The notes below the pieces were generated by a model. That model was not told the DNA's origin, did no database searches, and worked only from the letters and a program-made list of their open reading frames with translations. Position numbers and translations under genes: made by a program. Shown here piece after piece: positions 12,776-25,473 of a stretch of DNA of 64,000 nt. The stretch's first letter is position 1, and every line of letters starts with the position of its first letter. Origin of the DNA: Nyssa sinensis (lineage: Eukaryota > Streptophyta > Magnoliopsida > Cornales > Nyssaceae); the NCBI GenBank assembly GCA_008638375.1, contig CM018052.1, positions 30,822,239 through 30,886,238 of the forward strand, read 5' to 3'.

Positions 12776-13697
12776 AGCAGATAAACATAAATCTTATGGC
12801 ATAAACCACTTAGCTAAGTTGGCCTGACCATTTGCATGCTTCGAATGTAAGCAGATGAAGCTTTAGATGCTGGAGTTCATAATGAACATGTGTGCATATT
12901 GTCACATTGCAGCAGGCTGAAGTAATAGTTCATGTACGCGTGTGTCTGTGTGGTTTTATGTGAGTGTGTGTGTGTGTGTGTGTTTATATCTACCATATGA
13001 TGAGATATTTAGATATATAACATATGCCCCACCCCACCAAACCAAATGGAGGTGTTATTCCAATATTCTTGCCATAAGGGGGGTCCCCACTCTAGGCCAG
13101 TTGTCATTTAGTTCATTTTGTCATTGTGTTTGGCTTTTTTGGAATTAATCTGTTCCATGTTTAAATGTTCATTAGCTGAAGTCTTTGTGTAAAATGATGG
13201 GTTTCAATTTCAATTTGAATTGGAATTTGAAAATGAAATTTTATTTGTTTGGAAGAAGTTGTTGATTGGTTTGAGCCTCAAAACGTGTTTGGCTTCAATT
13301 GTTAAAATCACGTTTTTTATTCTTTTGAAGTAGGTTCGTTAAAATGAAATTTTATAAAACTTAGAAAAATTCATTTCTTTAAATAATTTTGATTTTTTGC
13401 CCCATAAAAAGAATTGTTAACAGTATTGGTTGATCATTTTTGAATCTTGTCATGTTCGATGGTTTTGAGATTGAATTTTTATTTATTTTAATTATTTTAA
13501 ATGTATTTTCCTAGTCATAATAGTTAAAATACTATATCTCGTATAAGTTCGGACTCATAGTAACATTGTCTTTGCAAAATTACTGTTACATAATGTTTAC
13601 GAAGCACCGAAATAACAAATTGATTATGCCATAATCAATTATCCACAATTCATTCCCTAATAGTCAATTTTTTAAAATTAATTTTTTAAAATTTGAA

Positions 13698-13885
13698 ACT
13701 CTACTAAACTAGATCATAAGTGGAATTCAAAATAAAATTGAATTTTGAAGGATTTAAAAAAAAAAAATTATACCCATTTAAAATTAAGTAAACTTTACTA
13801 AACTATATCATAAGTGGAATTCAAAATAAAATTGAATTTTGAAGGATTTAAAAAAAAAATTATACCCATTTAAAATTAAGTAAGA
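13698..13885 (+). repeat. 94-bp tandem duplication
   Basis: Copies start at 13698 and 13792 with ACT(C/T)TACTAAACTA and share AAGTGGAATTCAAAATAAAA and TATACCCATTTAAAATTAAG. They are almost identical, so the event is recent. Confidence 0.9.
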
Positions 13886-14219
13886 AATGGTTGAAATTCA
13901 AGAGAATGAAATTTACTTAAAAGGGGTGAGAGAAATACTTGCCTGGTAATATTTATAATTGATATGTCTGCCCAATAAAACAAAGTCCATATAATATAAG
14001 AAGTTCTCTAATTTTTTGTTTATAGAGTTTTAGTAATATTTGAAATATATTTAGATAATCTTAATTATAGGTTGAGTGATATTCTAATAAAAATAAGGTT
14101 TTTAATTAGAGTTGAATAAAGTTTTACAATTTGAGTGAGATTAGAATAACATGATATATATATTAAAGAGTGAGCCCATCAAAAAAAGATTGCCGAACAG
14201 CTAAATACACATTCTGTCA

Positions 14220-15185
14220 AATTAATTAAAGCATTCACGATGGATATGTTGGCTAGTGTTAGCCCCTTGAGGGTTTGACAAGGTCAAGACATGGTGAGTC
14301 TCAATCAACATCAAGGTCAAGATTGAGGTGGCCTATTATGGGCACTTTTACTTGAGATTTTGTTATCTTGGTGAATACTTTCAGACTTGGTGCAACTTGT
14401 GTGCATGCCTTAGGTAGCAAAAGCTAAGGCAGTGTACTTCGATAACACTTGGCACGCACAAACAACCTTTGGCAAGATGTACGTGTATAGGAGGAGAAGC
14501 TTGACTCTACAAGTAGTTGTCTCTACTCCTATCAGCTGGATGAATTTTTCTAAGACATATATAAGGGGGAGTACCTCCTTGAGACACCCATGAGCAAGTA
14601 ACACGTGTAGCCAAAGACCTTGGTACTTCTAGGGCAAGGCATGTTGTTGTTATTGTAAGTAGGTTCTGACTTGGTGGTCCGACCTCCATCACCAATGGTG
14701 GCAATATATGATGGCAACATTTGACATAAAAGACCAAGCCGTGAGTAGGCATGATTTGGCAATGTGGACTAACAAAGAAGCTTGGTGGGATCATGTGGTT
14801 TATTGACTAAAGGTTGAGTGCTCATAGTCTTGTCCTTGAAAGCTTGGGGTGGCTTTGGTTCAGACAGAACAGGTGAAGGCAATTGCTGGTCTGGCACAAG
14901 ATAAAGTTGTCTAAAGGCAGACAAGGGTAACTACCTTGCTGTGTTGGCACTTGATCCTATGGCTAGCAATATATTCAACAGTGTGATGAACTGCTTGATC
15001 AAATGTGGCAGGCATCAGTGGCTTTAGACAGTCCTAGCAGTTGGGGGTGTCAACTGCAACAACATATGGTTGTTTGTGATTTGTTTAGACAAAAACCTAA
15101 GTAGTTAGAGTGTAACTGCAACCCATGTGCATGTCATAGACACACATGGACAGTTTTATGTCTTGTCTATATATATATGTAATGT
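14220..15185. other. Moderate-GC non-coding stretch, probable decayed repeat
   Basis: This stretch is richer in GC than its surroundings, but both strands carry only short frames and no domain is recognisable. It contains a CATATATAAGG string at about 14555. The sequence resumes as 15722-15980 on the far side of a hAT MITE. It may be an old retrotransposon LTR, but I cannot show termini. Confidence 0.3.
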
Positions 15186-15193
15186 AAGAGAGG

Positions 15194-15713
15194 TATGTGT
15201 GTCAATTTTTAACACGATTCGAACACAACACGAAGTTAACGGGTTTGGGTTTAGCATAAACGGGTTAACACGTATAACACGATTAATAAACAGGTTGTGT
15301 TTGAGCTTTACTAGTGTCAACCCGTTTAACACAACTTAACACGTTTAATTATAAAACATATTATGAGTTAAGATAATTCCTCTTACATCAAATATTTGTT
15401 AAGGTTTTGAGATTTTTTTATTTATAAAAGAGGTTTCTACTTTGATTTGATTCATATATAAAGTTACTAAACTTGAAAATTATCTATACATATTAAAAGA
15501 TAGGTAAATTTTTTTATTTAAAAAATTAAAAAATTAAAATAAACGAGCTAAGTGTGTCGACACGTGTAACCTGTTTAATAAATGGGTTGAGTTTGGATTT
15601 TGAAACTTGACACGATTAGTTAATAGTGTCGGGTTAGGGTTCACACATATTTTCGAATATGTATATTTTGACACGATACGAACACGACACGATAATATAA
15701 ATTGACACTACTA
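15194..15713. mobile_element. hAT-type MITE, 520 bp, with 8-bp TSD
   Basis: The element lies between two copies of AAGAGAGG (15186-15193 and 15714-15721). Its ends are imperfect terminal inverted repeats: TATGTGTGTCAATTT on the left and the complement of TAGTAGTGTCAATTT on the right. An 8-bp TSD with a TA...GTGTCAA terminus is typical of non-autonomous hAT elements in plants. The interior repeats ACACGA, AACGGGTT and AACCCGTTT motifs and encodes no transposase. Related degenerate copies lie near 47395 and 57365, and a fragment near 60345. Confidence 0.82.
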
Positions 15714-17440
15714 AAGAGAGGGGTTGAGGCAGAAGAAAGAAAAAAAGGCTTCTTGTCTCTGCAACCTTAAAATTGTATTCCTTATACTATTGAGAGAAAT
15801 AAAAATTGAGAAAACTTTTTAAACTACCCCTCTGAGACAATTCCCAAAGACCACAATAAATCAAGAAGGAACCTAAAGAAAAGGAACCCAAGGCAGCAAG
15901 CCTAATAAAAACTTCCCTTGAAGAAGAGTTGCATGCTGCTAAATTTCTCATGCAACAAAATTTTCTATGATGCAATTACTCATCATTATCTTGTTATCAA
16001 TGGCTTCATATATATATATATATATGTATATATTGTGAGGATGTGACGTATCCGTCTGTGTGAGCATTTTCATATGTGAGACACAGAGACTTCTTTTACT
16101 TATTATTATTATTATTATCCTTACTTAGCAACTTCGGTCTTCTTAGCAGAAGATTTTTAAGTCTTACATAATACACTGTGATACATAATTTTTTATTAAA
16201 CATATCACTCATTTAAAAATGAATGATCACTACCTCATTATCTCATTAACATTGATACAACTACTTTATTGAAAAGAATAATACTAGGTATATCCAAAAC
16301 TTTTCATCTCCACGTCACCATGTTACCCCTCGCCCTCTCTCTCTTTAATTAATCAATTAATATATTAATTGGTTGAATTTACCAAAAACTTCCAAACTTT
16401 GTCCTCTCTCACAGCCAAATAAAACAAAATTTCACATACTTCTTTTAAAACTTTTCTCTCTCTAAAGCCTTCATTGTTTGTGCCTTTATTCAGTATATAT
16501 ATAGGTTTTATTGTTTGTGTCTTTGTTCAGTGTGTGTATATATATATATAAAAAAAAAACTTTACAGGAATATATTAATCCCACAAAACCAACACTCATT
16601 TTGAGAGGTATATGAAATTAATTCCCGTGAAATATATTAATCTAAAGTCTTTATATATATTGATTATATATATAAAAATATTTATTGGTTTCAATATAAT
16701 GCACCAAAGTCAATAAATAAATAACTCATAAATAAAACATATAGTGTATTTCAGTGTCAGTCATTCATTACTTGATTGTAATGTATCTTTTATAGGAAAA
16801 ATGCACAACAAAATTAACAGACCTATGAAACAATCAAATGATTGGAAAGTACCTAAAAGAAACTTTGACCTCATATTCAGAAAAAGACCAAATGCCATTG
16901 ATTGATCCTGAATCACCCTCAAGAAATTTGTCATCGACATTCTTAGACCTCACTTTTAACTTAATCTATTTCATGTGATGACTTCAAAACAAGCCCAATT
17001 AATCAATCAACCTACCACAATACTCAAGCTATCGTGGTTAATGTTTGGAGCTTTTATTAACTTCTTTGGTTCCATGTTGTGAACCCATATCTGTATGAAT
17101 AGAAGAAAATGGTAACCGATTTCAAAGGATGAATACGTAAATGGGCTTGGGCCTATTGTTAGAGAGAGAATCCCTTTTTGACAAACCTTGTCAAAGGGAA
17201 ACAAGAGTCACTACCAAGTTAATGCAGAATCATAAAAACCCAAAAACGAAAAGCAGTTGTGGAATAAATAAACTTACAAAAACAAATGACAAGCAGTAAA
17301 GATGGATCAAAGGCCTTAAAATATTGAGGATTAATCTATATAATACTTTTGGAACCTTTGAAGATATCTCTTATTTTCATTTTAAAAATGTTCAATATTT
17401 TGATGGAAGTGATGGGTATTACAATCAAGTAATTTAATTA

Positions 17441-18189
17441 GGCCATGCTTATTTGAGGGGAAAAGAGGGTAGTATACGATAAATGATATCCTATCTTATG
17501 TTTGGACATTTACCTAGGATGTGATTAGTTATAATTATATTCCATCAGGAATGTGAGAGTAATGTTATCTATATCCACCCTGATAGGATTATTTTTATCC
17601 CATGCCCAATGAGATTAGAAGTAAAATAAAAATTTTCAATCACTCTCCTATGACAAGAAAAAAAGATAGAAAATGTAGGAGATGACCTCTAGCAACTACT
17701 ATTGTTATTACCCATATAAATTTTAGTAACATATTATCATCCATGTTGATGACACTTTTAGACTATTAAATAGATTTCAAATATATCGACTATTTTTTTT
17801 ACTTCTTACATTTATTAATATTTATACCCAATCAATTATTAAATTCGTTGAACCCTCTCTTAATTATCTATATTTTTCTATTATTCTTAACTTTTGTTTT
17901 TAAAATTTTTTAAGCATATATTTTAAAAATATATATTTTAGGAATTTGATTTTTCTAAAATCTCAGAAAAAATATTATTAAGAATACAAATTTAATATCA
18001 CATAAGATTTTATTATTTTTATTAATAATTGTGTCGATCTAAATATAGAATTGAAATATAACAATATATCCGGACTTTTTATCCTAGCATGTTCCAAATA
18101 TTAGAATATCTCATTAAATTTTATTTCATATCCGATCTAAACATATCCTATCTGATCCTATTTTTTCATCCGATTGTACAAACGAGACC
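17441..18189. mobile_element. PIF/Harbinger-like MITE, 749 bp, TSD TTA
   Basis: The target duplication TTA (17438-17440 and 18190-18192) flanks terminal repeats GGCCATGCTTATTTG and the complement of GGTCTCGTTTG. A 3-bp TTA/TAA TSD and GG(C/T)C...TTTG termini fit the Tourist/Harbinger class. The interior strings TTTTTATCC and ATATCC(T/G)ATC are shared with the elements at 28705 and 53235. There is no transposase ORF. Confidence 0.75.
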
Positions 18190-18294
18190 TTACAGTATTA
18201 CATAACTATAAAGGATGCACAACTTAAAATAGACAAACTAAACCTATCAGTAACAGAATCCTCTTAAATATGGGTCTGGCCCGACAATGGCAGT

Positions 18295-18480
18295 CCTACA
18301 GCAACTCTAGGGGGGCTATGGCCCCTCAAAAATTTTAAAAAATGGTTTTATACCCCTAATTTCTATAGTAAATTTTAAAAATATTAAGATTCCCCCCCGC
18401 CTCCCAAATTTTTCATATTTTTATAAGAAACCCCTTTATTTTAATTTTTATGTTTCCGCTCCCCCCTCTAACACTGTAGT
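18295..18480. repeat. GGGGGCTATGGCCCC-type dispersed repeat fragment
   Basis: The string GGGGGGCTATGGCCCCTCAA followed by C-rich and A/T-rich blocks resembles the fragments at 27715-27890 and 55000-55075. It looks like a small dispersed repeat of unknown class. Confidence 0.45.
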
Positions 18481-19210
18481 GTAGGTCTATTACCGCGACC
18501 CGACCCATGGCTATATAGAAATAATATTCACATCTTCTTAATAATAAGAGTAAAACTTAAACTTATGACCTCTCTCTCTAATAAAAAATATATAAGGGTT
18601 AACTGTGCTAGTCTTAGTTGGTTATCCAACTCTTTTGGTGACATTTTTAGTCTGAGGACTACTCTCTTACTTTGTCTTATTTAATGTAATTACAAAAAAT
18701 TAAATGGCCGAGGAATAGGGGACAAATATGTCATTGTAAGACCTCTTTTTGTTAATTTTGAGAAGAAAAAAAACACATGCCTAGATCAATTTGATACCTC
18801 AATTTTTGGGCATATTACACATACACCCTTTAATTTCACTTAGCTTCAAAATTTAAAAGTCGACAAGCTTTTTTATATATCACAAATTTAAAAGTTGACA
18901 AGCTTTTTTATATATCACAAATTAAATTTAATCGATAGATACAAGATATATTTTTGACACATAAAAAGTATATTTATTTACTTTTAAACATAATTATCAA
19001 AACTAGACTGACTGATTCAATCAAAAAACAGACTTCCATCCTACTAAATAGACAACAAATTGTAATCAAACCAACCATGTATCGTGCATGAGGGTGTGAA
19101 TGATGGAGCATTTTATTTGTTGTTAAATAAAAAGTGATGTGCAAGATGCTTGAAACTTGGTAAACTAGGTTGAGTACAACAACAACTCTAACCACTCATC
19201 CAAAACTGAT

Positions 19211-19398
19211 GTACCACAAACAGACGCACCAATCACCTTGAGACACGTGTGCCCACGGAATTAACAAATCTCGATCCTACAGAATTGATAATTCCGATCA
19301 TACAGAACAGCCACAAGCCTTCAGGGCATTCTCATATACGTCTATCATACAGAACCGATAAACTCAGTCATACAGAGCATCCATAGCCTTCAGGGCAT

Positions 19399-19440
<42 letters not shown>

Positions 19441-20150
19441 TTCAGAACCGATAAATTCGGTCATATAGTGCAGGCAAAACCTTCAAGGCATTCTCATGCG
19501 TATATCTTCCAGACCTTCTGTTCTGGGCAATATTTATTCGACATTTCATATGGCTCCGACCTTATGGTTTCCTTAAACAACTGCCAAGCAGGGAATAAGG
19601 AAACAGTCTTCAACACGGAAACTACTATCTATGATTATCTCCATCTACGACTCAATGCTCCACAAGGTAACTGCAATCTCCGATGATCAAATCCCTATAT
19701 TCATGGTGTCAAATCCTAATCAACTTAGGAGAGCCACTGTTTATAAATTAAACCCTAGAGGTACGCTTTATTTATTATGCTCATTCTTTGGCTTTCAATA
19801 CAGTCTTTCAATTCTTTTACTTACTTAAGCATCGGAGCGGCTACCGCCGGAGCCAATCCGGTGGTCCTCTGATCATCTTTCTGAGTGTTCTACAGGTCAC
19901 GGAGTCCATACTTATTGCGAGCCGAAAAGTGCAGCATCAAAAACTAAATTATTCTTTTATAATATCAAATATAATATATATCTATATAAACTTATAAGTA
20001 TCTGAAGAATACTTGTGTTAATAAACTAACGTTTAACCAATTAAATTACTGATTGAATCTGTAAGTCGTCTTTCTCGTTGAATCATTCTCCGATTCGATT
20101 TTGATAATTATGGTTTTAAATTATTAAGAAGTAAGAGAATATACGTGAAT
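19211..20150 (+). repeat. Solo LTR or LTR fragment, Ty3/gypsy Tat-like (candidate)
   Basis: The block has a TATAAATTAAACCCTAGAGG string at about 19741. Beyond it lie GCATCGGAGCGGCTACCGCC and CAGGTCACGGAGTCC, a pattern I associate with plant Tat/Ogre-type LTRs. Before it, a unit of about 75-85 bp containing CAGAA(C/T)(C/T)GATAA and CTTCA(A/G)GGCATTCTCAT recurs three times (19279-19500), interrupted by a (TA)n tract. I could not fix TG...CA ends or a TSD, so the borders are approximate. Confidence 0.5.
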
Positions 20151-20922
20151 TACAAAAGCTATCAGTGTAATTGTCTTTCTTAAAAAAAAGAAACCAACAA
20201 AACAGGCTTTACAAATGTTGTCAGTTGGAATCAAAGGAATTGCAAAGGATGCTCCTTGGATTATTAATGATCTTTCCGTTTGGTTTTTGCTTCATGGGCT
20301 CTGTAGTCTATACTAGCGAACTATTAGGCTTGGGGCTGCCATTATGAAGGCAGATGGACTAGCCCAATTTCATGTATTCACAGGGATCTAACGTTTTCCC
20401 TCAATATTTCACCTGTAATCATCGCCTCCATTAGACTGAAAATTCATTTTGGTGATTCTACTTTTCTTAACTAGAAGATAATTATTTCTATTTTTCTTAG
20501 TTTAAAACAACCATTAATTAATTCAAGAAATTAATTATTTATTTCCATGAATTAATTATCTTTTCCTTCCTATTGCCAAAGCTGATTTCAATGAATTAAT
20601 TATTTTCATATCCCATATCTATTGTCCCCTCTTGATTATTTGGATACGTCTAATTTAAGTTGTGAATTCAATTGGTGCTTTGGAAAGTGCTAGTCTATTT
20701 TTTTTTTTGTTGAATCGATAAGGGATATCTTGGATCAGTTTATGTCCATCAAATTAAGTTTTTTTTTTCATGACAGTAAGAGCCACTCTTTAAGTTTTAC
20801 CTGTCAACAATCGGCGCAGAAGATACTCAAACTCAAAACACTTAAATTTTATTATCAATGTCTTTATCGCTCAGCCATAGCTCCATATGATAAAGTGCTA
20901 ATCTAATTGCTAGCCTTTAAAA

Positions 20923-21092
20923 TGTAGCGTGGGCTGCCAATGTACTTTTAGATTAATTGGATAGTTAGAAGTATAATGGATAGTTGACGGTTGTCTTGAA
21001 AAATAAGTGTAGCATGGGCGGCCAATGTACTTTTAGATTAATTGGATAGTTAGAAGTATAATGGATAGTTGACGGTTGTCTTGAAATATAAG
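20923..21092 (+). repeat. 85-bp tandem duplication
   Basis: Copies begin at 20923 and 21008 with TGTAGC(G/A)TGGGC and share TGTACTTTTAGATTAATTGG. They are nearly identical. The sequence is non-coding. Confidence 0.9.
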
Positions 21093-21846
21093 TGAAAAAT
21101 GTACTATCTCAATTGTTTGGAGGTGTTACCGAGCGGTAAAAATATTAAAGATAAAATTTAAGTGTTTTAAGTTTAAATTTTTTCTACACCGATCATTGAC
21201 AGCTAGAATTTAATCAAATACATAAAATAAAATAAAAAAAGTACTTTTCCTAAAGAGAAGCCAAAAGCTATGACAAACAACCGAAAGAAATAAGCTTTAG
21301 AAGTTAGTTGGGAGCCGCCCCGCCCAGAATAACGTTTTGTACTTTAGAAAATGTGAAAACGGAGTTTTAAAGTGTTTGACTAATTGTTTCAAAAATTATG
21401 TTTAATTGGAGCCTCTAAATTACAATTATAAAATGAAGTTTTGGATAAGTTAAAAATTCATGTTTCTTTAAATAGTTTTGACTTTTTACAAATTTATCCT
21501 TCAAGTACCAATTACACATTACCTATTATATAAAATATAAATAATAAAAAGAGGAATTTAAAGTGTAGAATCATTTTTACATAATTTTTACTAAACACCC
21601 AAATACCAAATCAATTTTTTAAAATCAATTTTTCAAAATTCATTTTTCAATAATCAATTCTTTAGAATTTATAAAATTATTTCAAGCAATGTTTTTATAT
21701 ATATATATATATATATATCATAATGAAAAAAATGAAGAGTTAAATTCACACCAAGTGCATATAAAATGAGCACTTGCACCGAAAAGAATCTTAGTACTCC
21801 CTCAAAGGGGTTCTCAATCCCATAAAAGAAGCTGCATTTTTCATAC

Positions 21847-23570
21847 TGTTAGAAGTATAGTATAACTATACTAGGGTTAGCTATATTATTGTGATCTTAG
21901 GGTTAGCCATCACAGTATTTGTTTCTTGTTTTTTTAGGACTCTCATATATAAGAAGGTCCATTGTGTAAGTTATTTAATCAAGTCATCTAATACAATGTA
22001 ATCCTTAGGGTTTTTCCATTCTCTCTCTCTCTCTCTCTCTCTCTTCTTTTTTATTATATTTTTTCTTTAATTTTAACATGGTATCAGAGCCACAATCTTG
22101 AATTATTTTATTTCTACAATCGTTTCTAATCCGTATTCTTCTTGTCTCGGCAAATCTTCGATGAGATCCATCTTCCTATTGCCTCACCGGAATCAAGGCA
22201 CTCTGTATACTATCAACACTACTGCAGTTAGAACATCAATCCGAGAATATCAGTTTTGGATTCTCATGCGCATCAATTTGCTGCAAGTTGGAACATCAAT
22301 CTTAGGTTGGTGTAGGCTATTTCTTCCTTGATCGGTGATAATAGTGGACAATCTTGCGATGATGATATCACAAAGTATTTTTTTTGTGACTATTTTATGA
22401 AGCTTATTTTGATTTCATTGGACTTATTTCAACACATGTGTCTTTCATTGTTTGTTCCGTCACGACAGTCTTATTCGCTCGTCTCTTTTATTTAGGGCAA
22501 ATTTGCAACACATAAGCCTATATTTGCTGCATGTTTCGCTATGATAGCCATTGCACGCATTCTCCTATTTGTTAGACATTGTACAACACATACTAAATCG
22601 CTGTTCGTCATCTCTCACTTATGTAAGGTCTTTATAGCAAAATCAGCCCTCTCTTCAGTTATGTGTTAGTTCGTCAACTCTCAACTCTCACTCATGTGAG
22701 TTTTTAGTGACGTTCGCCCTCTTGCGTGTCCTTTATCTTCAGCTATGTGTTAGTTTGTCAGCTCTCAACTCTCACTCATGTGAGTTTTTAGTGACGTTCG
22801 CCCTCTTGCGTGTCTTTTATCTTTAACTATGTGTTAGTTCGTCAGCTCTCACTCTTATGAGGTTTATATAGTGACGTTCGCTCTCACGCATGTTCAATTT
22901 CATCAGATATGTGTATTCCATGTAAGCTCTCGTACGATATTGTGAGGTCCTATCAATTACGTGTTAGCACAGAGAAGTAATCAACATCTAAACTTCATGT
23001 CTACCATCACACGTGTTTTGTCACGTGTCCAACTTCATCAATAAAGGATTTTTTACATGTATTCCATCAAGTATCCTACAATTCTTATCCATGCTTTGTC
23101 AAGCAATTTGCATACGTCACATGTGTTTAACCTATTCAAATCATCATTTGTAGACACCTTCACCAACCAAGACGTATTGTTTGATGCAATTAACACTCCA
23201 CTATTGTACAGACAGAAGACACAACAGATTGCTACTTCATGACTGGTTAATTTTTCTTAGCAAGACGCCTATAATATTTTATCTTCAAACTCAAGCTATT
23301 CTCTCAGTTTCCATCTTGAGTTTGATGGAGACTTTTAAAATTATATTATAAGTATATTAGGATTAGTTATATTATTGTGATATTAGGGTTAGCCGTTACA
23401 ATATTTATTTCTTTTTCCTATTAAGATTCTCATATACTTTCCAATATACGGAAATCTATTATGTAAGTTATTTAATCAAGTCATCTAATATAATATAATT
23501 CTTAGATTTTTTCCATTCTTTCTCTTTTTTCTCTTTTTTTTTTTATTATATTTTTTCTTTAATTTTAACA
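21847..23570 (+). mobile_element. Copia-like non-autonomous mini-retrotransposon with TSD CATAC
   Basis: The 5' LTR is 21847-22078 (TGTTAGAAG ... TTTTAACA). It is followed directly by the tRNA-iMet primer site TGGTATCAGAGCC (22079-22091), a 1.25-kb interior, and the 3' LTR 23333-23570. CATAC flanks both sides (21842-21846 and 23571-23575). Short LTRs ending in TTTTAACA and the primer site fit Ty1/copia. The interior encodes no gag or pol and instead contains 84-bp tandem repeats, so the element was non-autonomous. The breakpoint of the later segmental duplication falls at 22106, just inside the primer site. Confidence 0.85.
22660..22910 (+). repeat. 84-bp tandem repeats inside the copia-like element
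   Basis: Copies start at 22660, 22744 and 22828 with TATGTGTTAGTT(C/T)GTCA and contain TAGTGACGTTCGC(C/T)CTC; the third is diverged. The equivalent region in unit B (about 48350-48420) has one copy only, so the number changed after the duplication. Confidence 0.85.
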
Positions 23571-23587
23571 CATACCTTTGAATGAGG

Positions 23588-23870
23588 ACCAACATTCCCG
23601 TGAAAGAAGAAGTAGATCATGACAAGTTGGGCCACTTGGGGCTTTAATGTGAGGCCCCACAAAATTGAATCACTACTGATACCATTTAAAGGGTTATGCA
23701 TAAAAATGCCCGTCCTTAGTGAGTGGATGTCATTTTCTTTCACGTGTATGAAATATGGGACCTTTTCCCCCCAAAAAAGAGAAGTTTGAGTGTTCAGTCT
23801 CTGAGTGGAGTACCAACTTATCTTGAGTGCTTGCAACTGAAATTGATACTTGAAATAAAAAACAAATCTT
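23588..23870 (+). promoter_or_regulatory. Distal upstream block of the small-protein gene at 25095
   Basis: A block beginning CCAACATTC and containing GTGAGTGGATGTCATTTTC and GAGAAGTTTGAGTG is nearly identical at 49110-49392. It is recognisable but diverged at 59006-59222, each time about 1 kb or more upstream of a long-type gene. It travels with the gene, so it may be regulatory or just part of the ancestral duplicated unit. The short frame in it is not conserved. Confidence 0.5.
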
Positions 23871-24592
23871 TATTCACAATCACCTTTTTTTGGGACTGGA
23901 GATAAAGATTTGACATAGAAAGATAGGGACATCAATCTGTTTGCATAAACATATATATATATACACACACACACATACAACCAAAGTAGTGCAATTGAGA
24001 AAGCTTTGAATCAATTTACTTCCTGTTATCCCCACAAAAAAAGCACACTTCATACATTTCATGTCAGCAAGCAGTGAGAGAAAGGAGATAATCATCTTTC
24101 GTCAGCTTCTTTATGGGAGACTAAGTCAGCAAGTTTAACGCCTTCTTCATGTTAATATTATGGGATATGAATAATGTTTTGTATATCAAATTTTTTCTTT
24201 ATTTGTATTGTCAATATAATTTATCATTGTAAAATAATTTTAAAAATTAAATCATGTGAAACCAAAAGCACTGCACGATGCTTTATCAAATTAGAGATAT
24301 AAATACTTTTTTTGAGAGTATTTTTTACTTCCAGAAATTAAAGAAATAATAAAGACCACAATTATTATATAAAATCGAATGTTGATCAGTAAATAGAAAT
24401 TAATTTTTGAAGCTCCAATGCCAGATAATATATGCTAAGAACACCCAAAAATTTATTTTGAGTGACAAATCTTTTAATTTTAATTAAGTACCTTTTATTA
24501 GTATTAAGATTTATTTTTGCTCTTATTTGCTATTTGATAAATCATATAATATTTAGATCCCTTCTTCACATCATATAAATCCCATATGACTT

Positions 24593-24762
24593 AACCGGGT
24601 TTTAGCAATATTTGATTTGAACCCGGTTTGGAATGAGTCCGGGGACCGATACTAGATAAGGGAGGGAAAAGGAAAGCAGATTTCAACTCCTCGTGTTATG
24701 ATAATTCCTTTTAGAAATGAAAATGAAATAATCACGTGATTCACATACAACTTGGCATTAGA
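24593..24762 (+). promoter_or_regulatory. Conserved proximal promoter block with G-box
   Basis: The segment holds AACCCGGTTTGGAATGAGTC, GGGAAAAGGAAAG(C/T)AGATT and a palindromic ATCACGTGAT with CACGTG at 24733-24738, a typical bZIP/bHLH binding core. It is kept at 50220-50385 and, diverged, at 59570-59742, where the hexamer reads CACGCG. It lies 330-500 bp upstream of the ATG. Confidence 0.6.
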
Positions 24763-24949
24763 TTTTTATATGTTTATATATATATGTGTGTGTGTGTGTG
24801 TGTAAGCCTTTATTTAATCATATTGACAGGCATCTTCTTCTTTGTCACTTTATTATTGGTTCTCTCTAAAAAGATTTACTGCTACTATTAAAGTACTTTA
24901 ATTTATTAATTATAGGACAATCTAAGGGCATTTTCGTAAAGGTGTTGTC

Positions 24950-24957
24950 TATATAAA
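24950..24957 (+). promoter_or_regulatory. TATA box of gene at 25095
   Basis: TATATAAA lies 145 bp upstream of the ATG, inside the conserved string GTTGTCTATATAAACAC. The genes at 50731 and 59958 have the same box at 145 and 149 bp. Confidence 0.75.
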
Positions 24958-25094
24958 CACTACATCATCTTCATGGCTCCCTCACACATCCACATAGCTG
25001 TCCAGCTATACTACTACTGCAAGTCTGCAACTAATTCAACAAAATTCACAATTTTGTGAGGTTCTGATTTGATCTGCTGTGAAGAGGAACAGAG

Positions 25095-25262
25095 ATGGCA
25101 GTCGCAAGGAGGTCTATGATCCATTGTGGTAGCTTGTCCAAGTCTTCTGGCCGTCCGATGCCAAAGCGGGGTCAGGTGAAGATTGGTATTGTCCTGGGTC
25201 TGGCTCACTCTTTTGCTGCTATCTTCTCTCTCAGTAGGCGTCTGGCAGCTCCCCGCCTTTGA
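25095..25262 (+). CDS. Small conserved basic protein, long type, copy 1 (55 aa)
   Basis: A single-exon frame of 55 codons plus TGA. I do not recognise a named family. The N-terminal half is basic and Ser-rich, then PMPKRGQVK at 21-29 and a hydrophobic run from I30 to about S47 containing VLGLAHSFAAIFS, ending in RRLAAPRL. There is no cleavable-signal pattern. The hydrophobic run could be a short membrane helix or, with the basic N-terminus, part of an organelle-targeting signal (inference). Coding status is supported by five homologues in the window, in which the reading frame is kept and changes between long and short types fall often at third positions (ATT/ATC, GTC/GTG). An upstream TATA box and G-box, and a shared 3' region (TTTTGGATA... 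GACTCTGTT), mark a complete transcription unit. It differs from the unit B copy (50731) by four bases, three of them amino-acid changes. Confidence 0.75.
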   Translation: MAVARRSMIHCGSLSKSSGRPMPKRGQVKIGIVLGLAHSFAAIFSLSRRLAAPRL

Positions 25263-25400
25263 ACATGTTTAGAGAGAGAAAGTGTGCGCGCCGTATGATC
25301 ACTGTATCTAAGAGATTGTAGAGTAAGAGTAAAGTTTTGGATATAACTGGGACTCTGTTTGTTTTGCATTTTTATTTATATTTTTATTCCTATCCCTGTT
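25263..25400 (+). other. Conserved 3' region of the small-protein gene
   Basis: After the stop come AGAGAGAGAAA, ATC(A/G)(T/C)TGTATCTA, AGATTGTA, GTTTTGGATA and GACTCTGTT strings. They recur in the same order after the genes at 50731 and 59958. This is probably 3' UTR; no polyadenylation site is certain. Confidence 0.5.
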
Positions 25401-25473
25401 TTTGCTTTCATCAGACTGTTTCTATCTAATTTTGACTCGATCGGTCCATTCCATTCTCTCACGCTAGGACTGC

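Noticed and set aside
14410..14794. Overlapping minus-strand frames of 64-95 codons
   Set aside because: No motif, no homologous second copy in the window, and no promoter or splice context.
22098..22331. 77-codon frame inside the copia-like element
   Set aside because: The unit B counterpart is in a different, shorter frame, and there is no gag or pol resemblance.
23723..23905. 60-codon frame shared by units A and B (49246-49428)
   Set aside because: Nearly identical only through recent duplication. The homologous block at 59006-59222 does not keep the frame.
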